In this document: positions 52,740-61,537 of the stretch, piece after piece
Position numbering within the stretch: position 1 is the first letter of the stretch
Layout of the letters: every line of letters starts with the position of its first letter
Notes under the pieces: model-generated
Database searches by the model: none
The model's input: only the letters and a program-made list of their open reading frames with translations
What the model was told of the DNA's origin: nothing
Assembly: GCF_011752815.1 (NCBI RefSeq)
Contig: NZ_VWWV01000002.1
Span: 948,092-1,012,091, forward strand
DNA from: Enterobacter sp. Cy-643
GTDB lineage: Bacteria > Pseudomonadota > Gammaproteobacteria > Enterobacterales > Enterobacteriaceae
DNA length: 64,000 nt
Direction: 5' to 3'
Position numbers and translations under genes: made by a program

Positions 52740-54350
52740 CTAGCGATTCACCCCAGGTAACGAGATAGTCAGCTCAGCCTGCTTCGCCCTGGAAACACAG
52801 GGTGTCATACAGCTTTTTCGCTCGCTTTGGCTTAACACCGAATCCCGGTGATCGACTTCGCCGTCATAATCTACCCTACACTTGCCGCAGACGCCGGTTT
52901 CACAGGCAGATTCCAGCTGAATGCCGTGACTTCTGAGCGCATGGAGCATAGTTTCCTGCGGCTCCACCTGAATTTTTTGCCCCGTTTCTCTGACGGTGAC
53001 GACAAAAGCGCTCTCCCCGCTTTGCTCTGCGGCGGCGAAGTTTTCAAAATGGACATAGTCAGCATGCCAGTGGCTGGCACTCTCTCTCACTCGCTGCACA
53101 AAAGCGGGGCTTCCGCAGGTATAAACGTGAGTCCCTCTCGCGTGAGTGTCCAGCAGCTGGTTGATATCCAGCGGGTTATCGAGCGAGTAAATCAGAACAT
53201 GTTCTACATATTTTTCCAGCTGCGGCCTGAAGGCAAAGCTGCCCACATCACTCACACAATAGTGAAGTTCAAAGGTTTCTTCCCGGGCCAGGGCTTCCTC
53301 TATCATCGGAATAAATGGCGTGATACCGATCCCGGCGGCAATAAAAATATGATGTTTATCCCGGGCCATGCTGAAACAGTTCGCGGGCTCAGAGACCGTT
53401 AAAATATCCCCTGGCCTGGCGGTTTGATGTAAATACTGAGAGCCGCCGCGGCTATTCTGGGCGTGATTGACCGCAATGTGATATTCGTTTTCAGCCCATG
53501 ATTCACACAGGGAATAGGCTCTCGACAGGCCGTTGGGGAGCTGGAGAAGAATATGCGCCCCCGCCGAATATTCAGGTAAAGCCCCATCGTCAACGCGGCT
53601 CAGAATAAAACGCTTAATCCCTTTAAATTCATCCACAATGTTGATGATGCGCATTTCAAGCTTGCCGCTGCGGCCCGACAGCCTTCCCCCCCAATCCTCA
53701 ACGTCATTATTTTCAAGGCGGCGCTGAAAGACGCTTTTGACTTCGTCTCCCAGCGGCTCAAGCTTCGCCAGCTGCCCGGTTATCGCCAGGTTGTCAGTTT
53801 CGGTATAGAGGTAGTGCAGTATTTGCGCGATGCTCCACTGCGGCCAGGCACGCACGATCACCTCGATGGGATCGCCAGCATGAATCATCCCTTCTTTCAG
53901 GACGCGGTAAAACCAGCCTGTTTTACCGTGATCCTGCACAAATCGGGAAAGCCTAGGTTGTTTAAAGCGGTGATTGAGTTTAAAGCAGGGCTGCCTTGGC
54001 TGAGTGACCTGGAGGATTGCCGTCCCGGCCCGAACAATATCCCCGACGCACATATTGCTTTCATTCATTCCGCTGGTGACCAGATTTTCACCAAATCCGC
54101 CCGGAACGAACAACGAACCGGAGCCAGGGAACCGGCTGGCCAGAGAAGCATAATGCGCAGAGTCATAGTGCAGAATTGCCCGCTCTTCCCCACCATGGAA
54201 GGTTTCGGCCTGTTTGTCGCCGCTAAAACCGGTCAGGGTGACCTGAACACTGTTCGTCGGGTGCTTATCAATCCCGGTCCTGACCGAGAATAACTCTTTG
54301 ACTTCACCTTGCCGTAATTCATCAATGATTGTGCCAGGGTACACGGACAT
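52740..54350 (-). CDS. MOSC domain fused to phthalate-dioxygenase-type reductase
   Basis: The 536-residue protein joins two modules. Residues 1-220 are a YiiM-like MOSC domain (DKQAETFHGGEERAILHY, GGFGENL, QPRQPCFKLNHRF with the MOSC Cys). Residues 225-536 are an FMN/NAD reductase with RAYSLCES, AAGIGITPFIPMI and YTCGSPAF, ending in a plant-type 2Fe-2S ferredoxin (CETGVCGKC plus a downstream Cys). It likely transfers electrons from NADH to an oxygenase or to molybdenum-cofactor-linked N-hydroxy or oxide substrates, the MOSC chemistry. The AraC gene lies upstream in the same direction, 114 bp away. Confidence 0.9.
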   Translation of the reverse strand: MSVYPGTIIDELRQGEVKELFSVRTGIDKHPTNSVQVTLTGFSGDKQAETFHGGEERAILHYDSAHYASLASRFPGSGSLFVPGGFGENLVTSGMNESNMCVGDIVRAGTAILQVTQPRQPCFKLNHRFKQPRLSRFVQDHGKTGWFYRVLKEGMIHAGDPIEVIVRAWPQWSIAQILHYLYTETDNLAITGQLAKLEPLGDEVKSVFQRRLENNDVEDWGGRLSGRSGKLEMRIINIVDEFKGIKRFILSRVDDGALPEYSAGAHILLQLPNGLSRAYSLCESWAENEYHIAVNHAQNSRGGSQYLHQTARPGDILTVSEPANCFSMARDKHHIFIAAGIGITPFIPMIEEALAREETFELHYCVSDVGSFAFRPQLEKYVEHVLIYSLDNPLDINQLLDTHARGTHVYTCGSPAFVQRVRESASHWHADYVHFENFAAAEQSGESAFVVTVRETGQKIQVEPQETMLHALRSHGIQLESACETGVCGKCRVDYDGEVDHRDSVLSQSERKSCMTPCVSRAKQAELTISLPGVNR

Positions 54351-54464
54351 GCCTTTAATGTTGCCGGATTTATGCCCCCAGTGTACCGACTTCAGTGCTG
54401 TAAAAATTTAGAACAACTGACTAATAATTGCTAAAAACGGTCAAACAAAGCCAGAGAATTTCCG

Positions 54465-55235
54465 TCAGGCCTGGCCGATATAGCGCTTCGGAGACTTCCC
54501 CAGCGCCTTTTTGAACATGGTGATAAATGCGCTCACGGATTCATAGCCCAGCTGCTCTGAGACGGATTGCACGCTGCCCCCCGCCAGCAAACGTTGAAGC
54601 GACACCACGATATGCAGCTGCCGCCGCCACAGGCCAAATGTTAGCCCGGTTTCTTTCACTACCAGCCGGGTGAACGTTCTTTCACTCAGGGCAAGAAAAG
54701 CGGCCCATTCCCTGGCGGTTCTTCTGTCGGCGGGGTCGGCCAGCAGCATGCTCGCCACTTGCCTGAGCCTGGCGTCTTTGGACAGCGGAAAGTTCAGCCG
54801 CTCGGCTGGCATTTGCGCCATCATGGAAAACAGCAGATTAACCAGCTGACGCGTCTGCTCTTGCCCCGCCTCTGCCGGTGATATCCTGGCTAAATGAAGG
54901 ATCATTTCCCGTATCAGGGGGCTGACCGCGAGCGTGCAGCTTTTTTCCGGCATGGCGGCGCGCGACGTTTCAATAAACACAAAGCAGAACGTGGCCGAAG
55001 CTGCCGGGGAATTCCTGTGCGGCAAACCGGCGGGGATCCACATGGCTGACTCGCTGGGCACCATCCATATTTCATCCTCGACTTCGCAGGTCATTGACCC
55101 GCTCACCGGCATAACCAGCTGGCCGCGCCGGTGAGAATGCAGCGGCACGTCGAATGCTAAATCTGGTGCGGTGAGAAACAGGACATCGATCGGCGCCCCG
55201 GACGAGTCAGGGTCAAAATAATCCATATCATGCAT
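54465..55235 (-). CDS. AraC-family transcription regulator (NimR-like)
   Basis: The 256-residue protein has an N-terminal cupin sensor (residues 20-90, PLHSHRRGQLVMPVSGSMTC and MWIPAGLPHRNS) and a C-terminal AraC double HTH (REWAAFLALSERTFTRLVVK, then QSVSEQLGYESVSAFITMFK and KALGKSPKRY). The layout fits the group of regulators of drug export such as NimR. It is upstream of the MOSC-reductase gene and may control it. Confidence 0.9.
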   Translation of the reverse strand: MHDMDYFDPDSSGAPIDVLFLTAPDLAFDVPLHSHRRGQLVMPVSGSMTCEVEDEIWMVPSESAMWIPAGLPHRNSPAASATFCFVFIETSRAAMPEKSCTLAVSPLIREMILHLARISPAEAGQEQTRQLVNLLFSMMAQMPAERLNFPLSKDARLRQVASMLLADPADRRTAREWAAFLALSERTFTRLVVKETGLTFGLWRRQLHIVVSLQRLLAGGSVQSVSEQLGYESVSAFITMFKKALGKSPKRYIGQA

Positions 55236-55294
55236 ATTTCAGGCGCCCATTAACCTCAGAAAAGAAAATATTGCCCATTCGGTTCGCAGAGATC

Positions 55295-55438
55295 TTACCC
55301 GTTATTACCGGCCCACCCGGTAATCTGATTATCAATTTTTTTATCAATAAACTCGATGACGCTCCCTGCCCCCGCCTTGAGCAACAGGGCCACACACACC
55401 GCAAACACCAAAGTGATGATTATATTTCTGCCTTTCAT
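55295..55438 (-). CDS. Small single-helix membrane protein, 47 residues
   Basis: An ATG at 55438 with AGGTAG upstream opens a 47-residue frame. Residues 5-24 form a hydrophobic helix (NIIITLVFAVCVALLLKAGA), followed by a charged tail (EFIDKKIDNQITGWAGNNG). The codon pattern and ribosome-binding site make a real small membrane protein plausible. I know no family. It sits alone between the AraC and cupin genes, all on the minus strand. Confidence 0.4.
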   Translation of the reverse strand: MKGRNIIITLVFAVCVALLLKAGAGSVIEFIDKKIDNQITGWAGNNG

Positions 55439-55570
55439 CGCGCTACCTGTGTCCTTCTGTTGGGATGACCCTCCGCCATCGCCGCTATTCTAATGGCAAT
55501 CGGGTTCAGAAGAATGAGCATAAACAGGTAGTTTTTTGCGGCGGCCTGGCTGAGGGGGAACAATTGATCC

Positions 55571-55605
55571 TGACCCCGAAGATGATCCGGACATCATCAG
55601 GGTCA
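55571..55605 (-). terminator. Imperfect hairpin after the cupin gene
   Basis: TGACCC and GATGAT pair with ATCATC and GGGTCA around a CCGGAC loop with an internal bulge, 44 bp after the cupin stop on the minus strand. No T run follows, so termination is uncertain. Confidence 0.3.
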
Positions 55606-55648
55606 AGTTTCGTCTGGTCAGGAAAGAGGATGAGAGAGTGCGGGAATA

Positions 55649-56125
55649 TTACAGGGAAAAACCGCCGTCACCCACTTGCGCTACGGCATACCATTTCATC
55701 AGCTCAGCCGCTCCCGGCGCGTTTTCGGCGGGTGCCCATGGAGCCATATCTTGCTCAGCTACGGGCTGGTAAGCCCCCTGTTTTACCTCAAAAATTACCC
55801 CACCTTTATCCATCGACAGCACCGCATGCCAGGTCCCGGCATCCGTCTCCAACACTTTGCAGTCTTCACCTAACACAGCGCGCTGGGTCACGTTGCCATT
55901 GTCATCAAAATGCAATACCAAAAAGCGCCCGCTGAGGGATGTCAGCAGCTCAAACGTGTGCGGATGGCGGTGAGGCCGCACATAGGTCCCCGGCTCCATA
56001 GCAATAGCCAGGCGCTGAACAGGATCGCTCAATTCAGGATGGAGATTACGATTGGCACGTAAGCGAGGGGAGTTTGCAGCCTGCTCGCTTTGTTCTTTTA
56101 GATCGCTGAACGTAATTTGTTTCAT
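55649..56125 (-). CDS. wbuC: WbuC-family cupin metalloprotein
   Basis: The 158-residue protein has a cupin core: AMEPGTYVRPHRHPHTFELL supplies the HxHxxxxE metal ligands, GRFLVLHFDDNGNV follows, and the second motif is DAGTWHAVLSMDKG. N-terminal RANRNLHPELSDPVQRL is characteristic of the WbuC group. WbuC genes usually sit in O-antigen or colanic acid clusters; here it is isolated, so its substrate is unclear. Confidence 0.85.
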   Translation of the reverse strand: MKQITFSDLKEQSEQAANSPRLRANRNLHPELSDPVQRLAIAMEPGTYVRPHRHPHTFELLTSLSGRFLVLHFDDNGNVTQRAVLGEDCKVLETDAGTWHAVLSMDKGGVIFEVKQGAYQPVAEQDMAPWAPAENAPGAAELMKWYAVAQVGDGGFSL

Positions 56126-56284
56126 ATTACCCTTTGTGAAAGTAGGTCGCTCGCGGCACCGGGAGCCCGGATGTCGCGACGTTTTATGCTATACAGCCGA
56201 TTAGCCACGGCATTCGCAGAACAAATCTCTGCCAGGATTATAGACGCTGGGGCTGATGTCCCATAGCCCCCAGAGCGGGTCTAT

Positions 56285-56362
56285 TTACAATGCCGTCGGC
56301 GTTCCGGCCGAGGTTTGCTTCTGCCTGGCCACGTGCTGGAAGTCAGTAAAATGCTTTTTCAT
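56285..56362 (-). CDS. Possible 25-residue peptide followed by a hairpin
   Basis: An ATG at 56362, with GAGG nine bases upstream, opens a 25-codon frame (MKKHFTDFQHVARQKQTSAG then TPTAL). Twelve bases after the stop, CTGGGGGCT pairs with AGCCCCAG (56247-56273). It could be a leader peptide or chance frame; nothing recognisable follows on this strand before the cupin gene. The remaining intergenic DNA from 56363 to 56690 is GC-rich, then AT-rich, with no other feature seen. Confidence 0.25.
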   Translation of the reverse strand: MKKHFTDFQHVARQKQTSAGTPTAL

Positions 56363-56690
56363 GGAGATGTCCTCACGTTACCAATGAAGACATTACTCAC
56401 ATCGTGGTGTGTCGATCAACGAGGGGCAGGTCACGTCGCGACAGATGCGAGTCTCATATCCCGCCCCGAAAAGAGGGGCAGATGTCCGCGGGGCAACAGG
56501 CTTCAGGGTCCCCCGCCATTAGACGAATTTAGTTGGGTTCACTGCTCGGAATTTGCAGGCTGCTGGAACTTTCATAAACAAACCTACACTCAGCTTCAGC
56601 ATTCAGAAAAACCATTGTTATTGTTACAAAAACCTAAGAATTTGAATTATTGATTCACAGAATCAATAAATTTTATAGCCAGAGGTCATT

Positions 56691-57428
56691 ATGCGCCCTA
56701 ACCTTAACCTTAAAATACAGCTCCCTACCCAGCCTTCAGTATCTGGCTCCACACAACGAACGCAACTAGATGCCAGAGCGCACCTCGAAGGCTCATTTGA
56801 TCAAATTAAAGCTGAAATGCAGCGTTGTATACCAACCAGATTTTCTCCTTTACATTCTGCTCCAACTTATTTGACGGCTCAAAGCAGTATGCAAAGTAGT
56901 GCCCCAGGTTGGCGCATATCACATTCTTTGAGCGACGTCTTTATGCACGTTACACGGAACGAGTCCCAAAACAGCGATAATCGTTTTGTGGGTGATAAAC
57001 TGCATATCAGCGTCCATCCAGGCCAGGTCGGTAAGGCATTTGATACACTGGCGCCACTATTGATGTCGAAAGAAAGTCCTACAGAACAGTGGAAAGTGAC
57101 TAATATGGCTCATCCTAACGTCATAAGTGCCCCTGATAACAGGACAGTGAAGAATGCACAATTTACTCTTTATCTAAAACCGGATAAGCCTGATGGAACC
57201 TACAGCTCTGCATATCTTCAGAAGGTAAAAGATTTAATAGAAACGGCCGAATCCGGGCTAAGCTATAACGGAATAAGCCATAGTCAGGATAAGCCATCAT
57301 CAGATGCAGCAGCGAATAACTGGGGATTTACATCATGGCGCAATGAATATCAAAGCAGCCGTAACGGTGATATTCAACAGCAGAATCAACAAAAACATGA
57401 ACCTTTTTTTAAATTAATATCATCCTGA
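56691..57428 (+). CDS. spvC: SpvC/OspF-family phosphothreonine lyase effector
   Basis: The 245-residue protein closely follows SpvC over its length: RPNLNLKI at the N-terminus (the MAPK-docking region of SpvC), DVFMHVTRNESQ, FVGDKLHISV, EQWKVTNM, AQFTLYLKPD, SWRNEYQS and EPFFKLISS. Catalytic residues known from SpvC are all present: K103, H105, K135, R151, Y161 and R217. The family removes phosphate from phosphothreonine in host MAP kinases by beta-elimination after delivery by a type III system. No type III genes are in the window. AT-rich composition and phage debris next to it point to horizontal gain. AGAGG precedes the ATG. Confidence 0.93.
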   Translation: MRPNLNLKIQLPTQPSVSGSTQRTQLDARAHLEGSFDQIKAEMQRCIPTRFSPLHSAPTYLTAQSSMQSSAPGWRISHSLSDVFMHVTRNESQNSDNRFVGDKLHISVHPGQVGKAFDTLAPLLMSKESPTEQWKVTNMAHPNVISAPDNRTVKNAQFTLYLKPDKPDGTYSSAYLQKVKDLIETAESGLSYNGISHSQDKPSSDAAANNWGFTSWRNEYQSSRNGDIQQQNQQKHEPFFKLISS

Positions 57429-57563
57429 TCATCAATACGTTATAGGTTTCGGACAAGGACGCCGAAATAATAAAAGTTTTCGATTATATTGCCTCGCAGC
57501 GCCTACCACAGATACCTTCAACATAAGCAAACCGGCTGGTAAAACACAGCTGATAACTTGATC

Positions 57564-58110
57564 CTATTCATCTGCCTGTTGGTTGTGAAGGCTCTCAGCA
57601 TATGCAGTTGCATCATCAGGATTATCGAACATGCCCAGATGTCTGCCAGTCCTCATAAAGTTATCAATGGCTTCATCGTCAGACATGATTCTTCCATCAT
57701 CACTAACGGTTGGAATTAAAACCTCTCTGCCGTCAATGTTGGTAGACATGCTTCTAACCATGCCTATGCTTCCATCCTGATTTTTTTACAACGGGACGAT
57801 TGTGAATATCAATGTTTCCTTTTTCTATTAGGGCTCTCGGATATGCCGAGTAGAAAGCTTGCTTAGCTTGCTCCGCATTATCCCCGGCCTTAGGAGCAAC
57901 TACGTCAATGAAATACTGCTCCTGAACCTGCACTTTCTGCTCTGGTGCCAATAGCTGATATTGCTGAGAGGGTGAGTGGGTTTCTGCGTCGGCTGACTTT
58001 GCTTGCCGCCACCGATGTTTACGTTGTACTGCAGGTTATAGTTATCGGTGTACTCCTGATTTCCGCGCATTGATTCCTTCAGTGATTCAGGACTTGAGTA
58101 ATCAACCTGT
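57564..58110 (-). pseudogene. Frameshifted phage virion-type gene
   Basis: Two frames joined across a run of seven T residues at 57781-57787 give one continuous phage-like protein end: removing one base restores PVVKNQDGSIGMVRSMSTNI, which continues into DGREVLIPTVSDDGRIMSDD. This module is common at the end of tailed-phage injection or structural proteins. Further upstream the coding signal ([12 protein letters not shown]) lies in another frame, so a second frameshift is likely near 58000. The gene is dead. Confidence 0.75.
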
Positions 58111-58378
58111 AAGGTTCTTCGTGATCAGGCTGGAAGGCATAACAGGTGGGTATTTGTTCACACTGAATCATCAGTTCGACCTGACGGAACGCGAACGAAG
58201 GAGGTGAGGAAAATGCGGAGCGATGCTAACACCGCCTGGCGGGCTGCGCTAAGGAGAGCAGGTATTGAGAACTTCAGATTTCATGACCTAAGACACACCT
58301 GGGCTGGCTTGTTCAGTCTGGAGTGCCGTTAAGCGCTTTGCAGGAAATGGCATAAATATGGCACAAGGCGGTTTTTCT
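58103..58378 (+). pseudogene. Phage tyrosine integrase fragment
   Basis: The frame reads [18 protein letters not shown] and then [20 protein letters not shown] followed by [11 protein letters not shown], the catalytic HxLR box of P22-type integrases. After TWA about 4 bases are missing, then [15 protein letters not shown] appears in a new frame and stops. The catalytic Tyr region is gone. It directly abuts the virion-type remnant on the opposite strand, so the prophage has been deleted internally. Confidence 0.8.
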
Positions 58379-58751
58379 GATTTGGTGAATATCGCGTGAA
58401 CCCGCATGGTTACTGGTGCGATAATAGGAACATAACACACCCCACATAACCATTGATAAATATAGATATTTTCTTGTTTCATCTTTATAAATGCCCCCTT
58501 TTATGCCCCCACCTTGTTTTTCATGCGACTCGATGAGCCTTTCATCGAGTCGTCAATATCATTAATTTCGATAGATATACCTCTACTCATCCAGGTATCT
58601 TAGGGCCGTGATTGATTAAGAATAATATTGCTTACGGTACGATACGTCACTTTGTTTACCTATGACGTACACAGTCCTATTTACGACTTTAACATCCAGA
58701 CTTGTTGAACCATGAACGCACACACAATCATCGAAGCTAGGAAGTAGGTTT
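58379..58751. other. Gene-free stretch with a long inverted repeat
   Basis: No gene is supported here. CGACTCGATGA and TCATCGAGTCG (58526-58552) form an 11-bp stem with a 5-base loop, and TGCCCCC occurs twice at 58490-58515, possibly traces of an attachment site. The rest is AT-rich. Confidence 0.5.
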
Positions 58752-59342
58752 CTATTTCGTTAACTCGTGAAAATCGCTGGACATAGTGTCAAGTAGCTGT
58801 TTTCGCAGTGTATCAGCATCTTTTTGCCATTTACTGAGTTGTCGAATGAATACCTCACAATCCTCTTGTGTTCGACGCTGATCCTTCAAATCTTTAACCA
58901 TCTCGCCAGCACGCGTAATCATGAAAAAATCATAAATATCGTTTTGAAGCTTCGGGACAATAGCATCCCATTTTTGCCATTCCTGATAATGATGGAAGCG
59001 TAAGCCGTGTTCGCATCTTCGCCCTTTCTCTCTATCTGGAGCTAATTCACTGTTATCTAAAAGGTCTTTGTCTTCAGAAAGTACTTGAATAGGGATCCGA
59101 ACCTTTGACCGAGTCGGAGTGAGTAATAAAAGCCGGGACTGAACAAGCCCACTAATAAAACCAGCATAATTAATAAGCTGTGATAAGACCTCATCACAAT
59201 CAGCAGAGAGCTTCTCCAGCCGGTCAACACGGATCTCCAGCTCTTTCTTACGGATTTCACGATTAAGGGTAAACCTGGCAGTAAGCCAAACTGCCAAGAG
59301 GGAGGCTGCTGGGGTTAATAGGTCTTTCAATTCAAATGCCAT
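58752..59342 (-). CDS. Unknown protein with N-terminal membrane anchor and coiled coil
   Basis: The 196-residue protein begins with a membrane-type segment (LLTPAASLLAVWLTARFTL, residues 8-26) followed by a charged helix (REIRKKELEIRVDRLEKLSA), an N-in anchor with cytoplasmic helical domain. The C-terminal half is also helical (LSKWQKDADTLRKQLL). I do not recognise it. It lies 31 bp downstream of another unknown gene, with which it probably forms an operon. Island position suggests a cargo or defence role, but no motif supports this. Confidence 0.6.
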   Translation of the reverse strand: MAFELKDLLTPAASLLAVWLTARFTLNREIRKKELEIRVDRLEKLSADCDEVLSQLINYAGFISGLVQSRLLLLTPTRSKVRIPIQVLSEDKDLLDNSELAPDREKGRRCEHGLRFHHYQEWQKWDAIVPKLQNDIYDFFMITRAGEMVKDLKDQRRTQEDCEVFIRQLSKWQKDADTLRKQLLDTMSSDFHELTK

Positions 59343-59373
59343 TCTGCTCTCTCATTACATTTTAAGGTATAGT

Positions 59374-60144
59374 TTACCGTAATTCACTGATGCTAAAGGC
59401 ATTCAAGTTTCTCAGCACATCCCTTGTGTACCATGATAGGTCCTCTTTCCCCAAGATGTTGCTAACAACATCTTCTTTAAAAGGGATCTCTAGCAGGAAC
59501 GAAGCTGGCTTCTCAAGATTTAGTCCAATAAGTTGACCACTGCTAGCCCAATGCGCTTCTAGCCGGACATTCAGGTTTTGCCACTCAACATCTCGGCGGG
59601 TTCTGTCTTTTTTAAGCGAATAAAAAAATGCAGACTTGCCATTAGGTGTTGGATGATTGTCCATCAGCATTAAAAGAAGAGGGATGCCCCATTCCGGGAG
59701 ATAGCTATAGCGCCAGATCCCAAAACTATCAGCGATCCTGACCAAACGGATGAAGGACTTTTGATCAAGTTTTCCTTCGCCTCCACGTAGCGACCTACAA
59801 ACTATCCATGCTCGACAAAGGCTATCAAATTGCATGAATTGATTTCGGCGAGATGCAGCGATTTTTGTTGATACTGTCTTGTCATTCCCGGAAAGACCTG
59901 TGAAACGTTGAGATCTAGACCCCAGAGGGCAAAACTCTCCGTTTTCTGGCGGTGCTGAATGAGAGAATCTGGGGATATAGTCGGGGTTGGGAGTGACTAA
60001 ACCACTATCATGAACTTGCTCGCCACAAGCGATACAGCGTAATGAAGGGTACCTATCTCGAGAAATTCCTTTTACCTTTTGTGCAAATTTTTCAATATAG
60101 ATTTCAACCCAACAGCCTTTCTCCAGAATTTCTGCTTTATCCAT
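59374..60144 (-). CDS. Unknown protein with possible zinc ribbon
   Basis: From the ATG at 60144 the protein has 256 residues; a TTG at 60219 would extend it by 25. Cys in CIACGEQ and EFCPLG, with a His in between, could form a zinc site at about residues 38-75. The rest is soluble, with Trp-rich helices (FDSLCRAWIVCRSL, WYTRDVLRNLNA). It matches no family I know. It is the likely first gene of a pair with the membrane-anchored protein downstream. Confidence 0.55.
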   Translation of the reverse strand: MDKAEILEKGCWVEIYIEKFAQKVKGISRDRYPSLRCIACGEQVHDSGLVTPNPDYIPRFSHSAPPENGEFCPLGSRSQRFTGLSGNDKTVSTKIAASRRNQFMQFDSLCRAWIVCRSLRGGEGKLDQKSFIRLVRIADSFGIWRYSYLPEWGIPLLLMLMDNHPTPNGKSAFFYSLKKDRTRRDVEWQNLNVRLEAHWASSGQLIGLNLEKPASFLLEIPFKEDVVSNILGKEDLSWYTRDVLRNLNAFSISELR

Positions 60145-60365
60145 AATGTATTTTATTAAATATTGTTGATATGAAGGAAGTACGTCAGAATTGCAGTTTA
60201 AAAAAGAAGCAGCAAGCAATTTTTCTTATCTATACAGTGATGCGATTTTTGTTCATGGCTAACCTCCACTAATTGTGTTTAACGCAAATGCGCCCACCGT
60301 AACTAGTTGGGGCATTTGCAATTAGTAAAATAGGGGCTGTAAATCACAAACACTGCTCGCAAGTT

Positions 60366-60707
60366 TCAGGGGATCGAAGGAGGAAGGTTTTGCCGCAGCA
60401 GGCCGATTGCCTGTCTCGCCCGCAAAATATCTACCGCCAAAAGGTAAAGTGACTGCTCCTGACAGTTAAATCCTCTGCGATCGATACGGACCAGTTGGTA
60501 CTTTTCCACCAGAAAGTTAACGGCATTAGCCAGAGTGATACCGGCATCGATATGTTCCTGTATGACGGTTTCATCACAAAACGTCGTATCGCTCAGGGTT
60601 AGACCATAGTATTGCTCCAGCAGGTGTGTCAGTAACATTTGCCAGACTGCAACGGGCGACAGACAAGGCTTCGCCGCCCGCGAAATTGTAGCAGATAGAT
60701 TTTTCAT
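60366..60707 (-). CDS. cbtA: CbtA/YkfI/YeeV-family toxin
   Basis: The 113-residue protein is the toxin of the type IV CbtA/CbeA system: [20 protein letters not shown], then [20 protein letters not shown] and [17 protein letters not shown] are family hallmarks. Such toxins bind FtsZ and MreB and block cell shape and division. The ATG at 60707 gives the standard length. It follows the antitoxin gene by 20 bp. All visible family motifs are intact, in contrast to its antitoxin. Confidence 0.93.
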   Translation of the reverse strand: MKNLSATISRAAKPCLSPVAVWQMLLTHLLEQYYGLTLSDTTFCDETVIQEHIDAGITLANAVNFLVEKYQLVRIDRRGFNCQEQSLYLLAVDILRARQAIGLLRQNLPPSIP

Positions 60708-60727
60708 GTTTGCTCTCGTGAAATTTG

Positions 60728-61054
60728 TTAGCGTTGAGTGGGATAAATGGCGATGTATACGTAGCCGCAACTACCAAGGGTATCGGCTTCTCAGGTGAAA
60801 CCGTTGTGGTACAGGGTGACACAGTGGGCATGGCGAGGATTCATTTCACCAGTGGTCAACATCGATTCCATCTGACTGATAAAATGCGGGAATGCCATAT
60901 CTAACTTACGACTATCAACGTCACTGAATTTACCGGTAATGCTCGCCCGGTCAGCCAAATAGTGCAGTCGCTTACCTTCCTGAACCAGTCTTGCACCAAA
61001 GCGTGGGGTGATATCACTTTGTAGTCCCCATTCATGGGACGGTGCTGATGGCAT
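60728..61054 (-). pseudogene. cbeA: CbeA/YeeU-family antitoxin with internal TGA stop
   Basis: The family frame starts MPSAPSHEWGLQSDI and shows FGARLVQEGKRLHYLADRAS and NPRHAHCVTLYHNGFT, then meets TGA at 60791-60793. Reading on in frame gives [20 protein letters not shown], the normal CbeA C-terminus. Relatives have Cys at the TGA position, so a single base change made the stop. The product would be 87 residues, lacking about 20. It may be partly active, read through, or lost. Confidence 0.85.
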
Positions 61055-61066
61055 AAAAACCTCCGT

Positions 61067-61537
61067 TTAAAGCAAACCCCGCTCAGCAAAAGACACTACA
61101 TCATTCCCAACCACAAGGTGATCCAGCACCCGCACGTCTACCAGTGCCAGCGCTTTCACTATCCGCTGAGTGATGTGTTTATCCTGCTGGCTGATTTCTG
61201 CCGAACCCGAGGGGTGGTTATGGGCCAGGATGACCGCAGCAGCGTTATGCCTCAGGGCCGATTTAACCACTTCTCGGGGATGGACTTCGATATGGCTGAG
61301 TGTGCCGGTAAACAGTATTTCCCGCTCAAGCAAACGATGCTGGTTGTCGAGATACATCACGATAAAAACTTCACGCTCCTGATGAGCGAGCTGTAGCTGA
61401 AGCCAGGTTTTGGTGAAGCAGGTGGAGAGAAACTGTTCACCCGGTTGCCGGTGGTATTTCTCCAGTAATCGCAACGCACGCCGGATCACCCGCTGTTCGT
61501 TTGCGGGAAATACAGAGGGCAGATTTAATACAAACAT
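61067..61537 (-). CDS. RadC-like JAB-domain protein (YeeS/YkfG type)
   Basis: The 156-residue protein has the JAMM metal site [14 protein letters not shown] with a preceding Glu region and ends [10 protein letters not shown]. These proteins are constant neighbours of CbeA/CbtA pairs in enterobacterial islands; their role is unknown despite the RadC name. AAGGAAC precedes the ATG. The small gene yeeT that often follows it is absent: only 12 bp separate it from the antitoxin. Confidence 0.93.
   Translation of the reverse strand: MFVLNLPSVFPANEQRVIRRALRLLEKYHRQPGEQFLSTCFTKTWLQLQLAHQEREVFIVMYLDNQHRLLEREILFTGTLSHIEVHPREVVKSALRHNAAAVILAHNHPSGSAEISQQDKHITQRIVKALALVDVRVLDHLVVGNDVVSFAERGLL

Noticed and set aside
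56315..56653. Plus-strand open frame of 112 codons before the spvC-like gene
   Set aside because: No ribosome-binding site, odd composition, and no family features; likely chance in GC-rich intergenic DNA.
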